Source of the DNA: Verrucomicrobiota bacterium
Lineage (GTDB): Bacteria > Verrucomicrobiota > Verrucomicrobiia > Chthoniobacterales > UBA10450
DNA length: 9,575 nt
Reading direction: 5' to 3'
Assembly (NCBI GenBank): GCA_003217835.1
Contig: QHMQ01000089.1
Location: 5,985-15,559 of the forward strand
A model generated the notes under the pieces. The model searched no databases. It saw nothing but the letters and a program-made list of their open reading frames with translations, and was not told where the DNA came from. This document shows, in pieces, positions 5,504 through 9,575 of this stretch. Position numbers and translations under genes: made by a program. Within the stretch, counting starts at the first letter, position 1. Every line of letters begins with the position of its first letter.

Positions 5504-5912
5504 GAACCGCGGTGGCTACTGTGGCGACGGGAGCTTGTTTTTGAAGTTTCGCTTTTGCTCGAGCACGATTTGCTTGCAGCTCAGGCAAATGTTTTTCCGA
5601 CCAGCGACAGAGAGCGTGCAACGGCTCAATCAACGTGCGGCCCAGCCGCGTCAGCGCGTACTCAACTTTCGGCGGAACAACCGGGTAAACTGTCCGCTGC
5701 ACCAGACCGTCGCGCTCGAGGCTGCGCAGAGTCTGCGTTAGCATTTTTTGCGAAATGCCACCGATCTCACGCTGGAGTGCGGCGTAACGTTTGGTGCCCT
5801 GAGCCAACACCTGAATGATGAGCGCCGTCCATTTGTCTGCGATCCGATCGAGCACGAGTCGGGAAGGACACTGCGCATCCATGACTGAGCCGCCGGAAGA
5901 AGACTTTGGCAT
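5499..5912 (-). CDS. HxlR-family winged-helix transcriptional regulator
   Basis: From ATG 5912-5910 the product is 137 residues. The HxlR core is clear: CPSRLVLDRIADKWTALIIQVL (15-36), with the family's early Cys-Pro and the ADKW before the first helix, then FAALQREIGGISQKMLTQTL-type recognition segment (here RYAALQREIGGISQKMLTQTLRSLERDGLVQRTVYP) and the wing PPKVEYALTRLGRTL. The C-terminal tail is Ala/Lys-rich. Cys15 is the position used for redox or electrophile sensing in YodB/HypR-type members; sensing here is inference only. A longer frame begins at TTG 5960, but ATG 5912 is a normal family start, with a weak purine run AAAGAAAA upstream. Regulators of this family often control a neighbour; candidates are the antiporter relic and the divergent protease gene. 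Confidence 0.9.
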   Translation of the reverse strand: MPKSSSGGSVMDAQCPSRLVLDRIADKWTALIIQVLAQGTKRYAALQREIGGISQKMLTQTLRSLERDGLVQRTVYPVVPPKVEYALTRLGRTLIEPLHALCRWSEKHLPELQANRARAKAKLQKQAPVATVATAVR

Positions 5913-6035
5913 GATTTTCTTTAAACGGTTACCAACTAAGGCGCAAGAAGAGAGTAGCAATCCAATGGGCTTGTATAGGATGAAAGCGGCTGTAGTTGAC
6001 GGCGGTTTAGGTTCGTCGATCTTTTACTAGAACTT

Positions 6036-7103
6036 ATGACGAAAGATTTTGCAGTATCAGAACAAGACGAGCCAACCGCGATGAGCCTGTTGGATAAGTC
6101 ACAGCCGCGAAACGGATCCGGGTTCACAGGCCGAAACGACGTTTCTACCGATGATTTGTTACTCGACGAATATTCCCGTTCGGTCGTAAGCGCAGTCGCG
6201 CGGGTCGCGCCTGCTGTTGTGAACATCGAGATCGAGCAGCGCGTCAAAAATCGGGCGCGGGATGTTGCCGGAAGCGGATCCGGATTTGTGATCACGCCGG
6301 ACGGCTTCATTTTGACGAACAGCCATGTAGTCCATCATGCTACCCGGATTGTGGTGAACGTCCCGGATGGCCGCGATTGTCTCGCGCAGCTCATCGGCGA
6401 CGATCCCGACACTGATCTCGCGGTGATCCGGATCGATGCGCCTCAGCTCGCTCACGTGCGCTTGGCCGACTCCGAAAGCTTGCGCGTCGGACAAGTGGCG
6501 ATAGCGATTGGCAATCCGCTCGGTTTTCAAGCGAGCGTGACCGCGGGCGTGATTAGCGCGCTCGGCCGCTCGATGTATTCGCAATCGGGTCGTTTGATCG
6601 ACAATATCATTCAAACCGATGCCGCGCTGAACCCTGGCAACTCCGGTGGGCCGCTCGTCAATTCAGCCGGCGAAGTGATCGGTGTAAACACGGCAATGAT
6701 TCGACCGGCGCAAGGCATCTGCTTTGCGATCGCGAGCAACACCGCCAAACTGGTCGCGGGATGGCTGATTCGCGATGGAAGAATTCGGCGCAGTTACATC
6801 GGTGTCGCTGGTCAAAATGTACCGCTGCATCGGCGTGTGATCCGATTTTATAATTTGCCGCTGGAAACCGGGGTGCTGGTGGTATCGGTGGAAAAAGACA
6901 GCCCGGCAAAGCGCGCAGGTCTTCGGGAGGGCGACGTGATTGTTGCCTTCAATGAGCGACCGATCGGAACAATCCACGAACTACACAAGATGCTGGTGAG
7001 TGAACAAATCGGCGTTCTGGCGAAACTGCTCGTCATTCGGCACACAGAAAAAATGGAGCTATCGATCTTGCCCGCGGAATCACCGCCGCACGCGGCGGGC
7101 TAA
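6036..7103 (+). CDS. HtrA/Deg-type trypsin-like serine protease with one PDZ domain, no export signal
   Basis: A 355-residue S1C protease. The triad is intact: His97 in TNSHVV (94-99), Asp127 in DTDLAVIRI (125-133) and Ser203 in GNSGGP (201-206). IGNPLGF (158-164) and IIQTDAALNPG (191-201) are typical of the family. One PDZ domain follows (about 254-345: SYIGV, GVLVVSVEKDSPAKRAGLREGDVI). Family members degrade or hold misfolded proteins, usually in the periplasm. Here residues 1-45 are polar, with no signal peptide or membrane anchor. In-frame stop TGA (5997-5999) lies just upstream with no start codon between, so a missed leader is unlikely. The protein may therefore be cytoplasmic, or exported by another route. 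It is divergent from the HxlR-type gene. No Shine-Dalgarno is seen. Confidence 0.93.
   Translation: MTKDFAVSEQDEPTAMSLLDKSQPRNGSGFTGRNDVSTDDLLLDEYSRSVVSAVARVAPAVVNIEIEQRVKNRARDVAGSGSGFVITPDGFILTNSHVVHHATRIVVNVPDGRDCLAQLIGDDPDTDLAVIRIDAPQLAHVRLADSESLRVGQVAIAIGNPLGFQASVTAGVISALGRSMYSQSGRLIDNIIQTDAALNPGNSGGPLVNSAGEVIGVNTAMIRPAQGICFAIASNTAKLVAGWLIRDGRIRRSYIGVAGQNVPLHRRVIRFYNLPLETGVLVVSVEKDSPAKRAGLREGDVIVAFNERPIGTIHELHKMLVSEQIGVLAKLLVIRHTEKMELSILPAESPPHAAG
7083..7098 (+). other. GC-rich hairpin at the protease gene 3' end
   Basis: CCGCCG (7083-7088) and CGGCGG (7093-7098) form a perfect 6-bp stem with a four-base loop, just before the stop codon at 7101-7103. No U-tract follows, so it is at most a weak or factor-dependent terminator. 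Confidence 0.3.
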
Positions 7104-7211
7104 GGGATACCGGCCCGGCGATATTGAGACAGCCGTGGTGCCTAGCCTGCTGCCCGCGGTCTAAACGCTGCCTCTACAATGCTACGCGACGTTGCTTGTT
7201 TTTCTGGTAGC

Positions 7212-7231
7212 GCACGGTTTCAATTGCGTGC
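7212..7231 (+). other. Hairpin just upstream of purD
   Basis: GCACG (7212-7216) and CGTGC (7227-7231) form a 5-bp stem with a ten-base loop ending three bases before ATG 7235. It fills the place of a ribosome binding site; no Shine-Dalgarno is visible. It may be chance or may affect initiation. Confidence 0.3.
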
Positions 7232-7234
7232 TCC

Positions 7235-8524
7235 ATGAAAATTCTTGTCATTGGCAGCGGTGGCCGTGAACACGCGCTCGCTTGGAAGCTGAAACAATCG
7301 CCGCGTGCGGAGCGCATTTTTTGCGCGCCGGGAAATGCCGGTATCGCTGAAATCGGTGAGAATGTCGCGATTCCCGTAAGCGACTTGGCGGCACTGGTTG
7401 GTTTCGCCAGAGAAAATCGTATCGATCTAACAGTAGTCGGGCCGGATGACGCTCTCGCCGCCGGGATTGTCGATCTTTTTGTTAAGCAAGGATTGCGCGT
7501 TTTCGGACCGAGCAAGAGGGCCGCGCGGATCGAGTCATCGAAAATTTTCGCGAAAGAACTGATGCGCAAACAACGAATCCCGACGGCGCAAGCGGGCACG
7601 TTCGAACGCAGCGATGATGCGCTCCGATTTTGCGACCAGCTGGGATTTCCGATTGTGATCAAGGCCGATGGGCTCGCGCTTGGAAAAGGCGTTATCATTG
7701 CGCCCGATGCCGAATCGGCAAGATCGACAATTGACGAGATGATGAATCAAGGGCGCTTCGGCGAGGCGGGTCGGCGTGTCGTCGTCGAAGAATTTCTGCG
7801 CGGCACGGAATGCTCGCTGCACGCGCTGGTAGAAGGGAAAAATTATCGGCTGCTCGAATCCGCGCGTGATCACAAACGCGCGTTTGATGGCGATGTTGGG
7901 CCAAACACGGGTGGGATGGGTGCGTTCAGTCCGGCCAACAATTGGAATAGCAAACTGCAATCACAATTCGAAGAAGAGATTATACGCCCCGCGCTGCATG
8001 GTTTGCTCGCAGAAGGAATCACATTTCGTGGTTTGCTTTACCCAGGATTGATGATCACTGGTGACGGTGCGCGCGTTCTCGAGTTCAATTGCCGTTTCGG
8101 CGATCCCGAGACACAAGCGATTTTACCCCGAATGAAATCGGATTTGTTGCCGTTGCTGGAGGCGACGATCGACGAAAAGATCGGCAATTATTCCATCGAA
8201 TGGGACCAACGGCCCGCAGTTACGGTGGTGCTCGCCTCAAAGGGTTACCCCAACAAATATGAAACGGAGAAAGTCATTTCCGGTCTCGACGAAGCGGCGA
8301 AGCTGGAGAATGTTCAAATTTTTCACGCCGGAACCAGCCGGGTGTGCAACGAAATTGTGACTGCAGGCGGTCGGGTAATGGCAGTCACTGCGCTTGGATC
8401 AACCATCGAAGCAGCGCGCGCGCGTGCCTACGATGCCGTCTCGCGCATTCATTTCGAAAACTGTCATTACCGGCGCGATATTGCTCTTACTGCCGTTACA
8501 GATAAAATCGAAAAATTACCCTGA
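7235..8524 (+). CDS. purD: Phosphoribosylamine-glycine ligase (GAR synthetase, PurD)
   Basis: ATP-dependent joining of glycine to 5-phosphoribosylamine, the second step of purine synthesis, in the cytoplasm. The 429 residues match the family's usual length. Domains: N-terminal PreATP-grasp with GSGGREHALAWKL (7-19) and VVGPDDALAAGIVD (67-80); ATP-grasp with KADGLALGKGV (143-153), VVEEFLRGTECSLHAL (183-198), DHKRAFDGDVGPNTGGMGA (212-230) and the Mg/ATP segment LEFNCRFGDPETQ (282-294); C-terminal domain with SKGYP (335-339), FHAGTS (363-368) and AGGRVMAVTALG (377-388). A common family variant GPEAPLVAG is GPDDALAAG here. It begins 131 bp after the protease gene, probably with its own promoter, and its stop overlaps the next start (TGATG, 8522-8526). 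Confidence 0.97.
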   Translation: MKILVIGSGGREHALAWKLKQSPRAERIFCAPGNAGIAEIGENVAIPVSDLAALVGFARENRIDLTVVGPDDALAAGIVDLFVKQGLRVFGPSKRAARIESSKIFAKELMRKQRIPTAQAGTFERSDDALRFCDQLGFPIVIKADGLALGKGVIIAPDAESARSTIDEMMNQGRFGEAGRRVVVEEFLRGTECSLHALVEGKNYRLLESARDHKRAFDGDVGPNTGGMGAFSPANNWNSKLQSQFEEEIIRPALHGLLAEGITFRGLLYPGLMITGDGARVLEFNCRFGDPETQAILPRMKSDLLPLLEATIDEKIGNYSIEWDQRPAVTVVLASKGYPNKYETEKVISGLDEAAKLENVQIFHAGTSRVCNEIVTAGGRVMAVTALGSTIEAARARAYDAVSRIHFENCHYRRDIALTAVTDKIEKLP

Positions 8525-9575
8525 TGTCCCGACTTCTACTGGCCACTTGGTTGATGTTGACATTGGCAGCGCGCCTTATTGCCGAATCTTCGACGCCAGC
8601 CCCGAGCGTCCCTCAGGCCGCATCTAAATCGCCCGCGCTGCTATCACCATCACCGGCCGCGTCGGCCAATCCAACGACGGAACAGTTGGTCAATTCGTTA
8701 AGCTCAGCGGATTTACAGGCAGTCATCACGCTCTTGAAAAGTAACTTCACAAATCCGGATGCGATTACCGATACTGAACTAAATCGCGCGACGATTCAGG
8801 GCCTGATGGTTCGGCTGCCACATGGGGTAATGCTTTTGCCGAATCGGGAAAGCGCGTTCATGGAAGGGCCGAGCGCATTTTATAGTGAGATTTTGGGCGG
8901 TCATATCGGTTATTTGCGCCTCGGCTCGCTGAACAGCGCCAATCTTCAAGCGTTGGACAAGAGTCTTAGCTCTTTCGCAGCCAAGAAAGTCGACGCGCTG
9001 GTTATCGATCTTCGCGCCAGTCAGGCAACGAATGATTTTGCGATGGCGGCGGAATTTGCGAAGCGATTTTGCCCAAAAGGCAAACCAATTTTCACTTTGC
9101 GCAAACCAGCCGCGCGGCAGGACCGCGTGTTTAACTCCGACCGCGATCCGGCGTTTCGTGGTCTGATCATGGTGCTTACCGATGGCGACACAGCCGGTTC
9201 TGCCGAAGCGCTCGCGGACGCGCTTCGCTTTTACGACAAAGCCTTGATCATGGGTCAGCCCACAGCCGGACGCGCAGTGGAATACTCCGATCTTCCATTG
9301 CCGAGTGGGAAAATCTTGCGCGTTGCCGTTGCGGAAATCGTTTCGCCGGAAGGCCATTCATTATTTCCAGAAGGGGTAAAACCGGACCTGCCAGTCGAAA
9401 TGTCGATGGTGGATAAGCGTCAGATTTTTCAATTGAGCAGCGAAAAAGGGATGGGCCCGTTTGTTTATGAAGCGGGACGCCGGCATATGAATGAGGCCGC
9501 CCTTCTGGCCGGAACAAATCCTGAGGTCGAGGCGGCCGAAACCGAGCAGCAACGGCGTGGACGCGCGCCGGAAAA
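8524..9575 (+). CDS. Exported S41 (C-terminal processing peptidase)-like protein, partial, probably catalytically inactive
   Basis: The frame is open from ATG 8524 to the window end (350 codons). Residues 1-20 form a signal peptide (MSRLLLATWLML... with LIA before the probable cleavage site), followed by a Ser/Pro/Ala-rich linker (about 22-52). The S41 core follows: GGHIGYLRLGSL (125-136), DALVIDLRAS (157-166), IMVLTDGDTAGSAEALADAL, then ALIMGQPTAGRAV (240-252). Aligned on the conserved Glu228, the family's catalytic Ser is Gly225 and the catalytic Lys is Arg250, so the Ser/Lys dyad seems absent; Ser226 is one place off. No PDZ domain is recognisable in the short N-terminal part. The protein is probably periplasmic. 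The start overlaps the purD stop by one base, implying co-transcription without an obvious shared function. No Shine-Dalgarno is visible. Confidence 0.85.
   Translation, partial: MSRLLLATWLMLTLAARLIAESSTPAPSVPQAASKSPALLSPSPAASANPTTEQLVNSLSSADLQAVITLLKSNFTNPDAITDTELNRATIQGLMVRLPHGVMLLPNRESAFMEGPSAFYSEILGGHIGYLRLGSLNSANLQALDKSLSSFAAKKVDALVIDLRASQATNDFAMAAEFAKRFCPKGKPIFTLRKPAARQDRVFNSDRDPAFRGLIMVLTDGDTAGSAEALADALRFYDKALIMGQPTAGRAVEYSDLPLPSGKILRVAVAEIVSPEGHSLFPEGVKPDLPVEMSMVDKRQIFQLSSEKGMGPFVYEAGRRHMNEAALLAGTNPEVEAAETEQQRRGRAPE

Noticed and set aside
5913..5960. TTG start giving the HxlR-type protein 16 extra residues
   Set aside because: The rare start has no ribosome site, and the added residues (LLSSCALVGNRLKKI) are not part of the HxlR core.
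5996..6028. TTGACG and TTTACT as a promoter for the protease gene
   Set aside because: The spacing is 21 bp, too long for a standard promoter, and no better -10 box is present.
8779..9357. Minus-strand open frame of 192 codons
   Set aside because: Antisense to the S41-like gene, which is open through the whole stretch and has a signal peptide and family motifs.

Overview
The window looks like chromosomal housekeeping DNA from a bacterium of roughly 55% GC. No tRNA, rRNA, CRISPR, transposase or phage gene is visible. The protein types, the scarcity of Shine-Dalgarno sequences and a TCCGAAA-type short repeat remind me of Verrucomicrobiota, perhaps a soil Spartobacteria-like lineage. That placement is an impression without a database search, and its confidence is low to moderate.

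Layout: a lipoprotein gene cut by the left edge (minus, 1-235) faces away from an Mrp/NBP35-type Fe-S P-loop ATPase (338-1378). Next come a small unrecognised gene (1480-1719) and a tight pyrimidine operon pyrR-pyrB-pyrC (1778-4610), whose two junctions are both ATGA overlaps. Pointing the other way are a two-CBS-domain protein (4644-5093), a decayed start of a CPA1-type Na+/H+ antiporter (about 5200-5447) and an HxlR-family regulator (5499-5912). Rightward again come an HtrA/Deg-type protease with no export signal (6036-7103), purD (7235-8524) and, overlapping purD by one base, an exported S41-peptidase-like protein that runs off the right edge.

The most notable signal is at 1740-1772, just before pyrR. 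It matches the RNA loop bound by PyrR (GATCCCGTGAGGTT, with hexaloop CCGTGA and a TTTAAA bulge region). The 3' strand of its lower stem is the pyrR Shine-Dalgarno itself (AAGGA, 1768-1772). No U-tract follows. The simplest reading is translational autoregulation: UMP/UTP-bound PyrR clamps its own ribosome binding site, and the ATGA overlaps pass the effect to pyrB and pyrC. PyrB and PyrC catalyse the second and third steps of UMP synthesis, and PurD the second step of purine synthesis.

Other points of interest are a heptanucleotide repeat inside pyrC, an S41 homologue that seems to lack its Ser/Lys dyad, and an Mrp protein without the usual CxxC.
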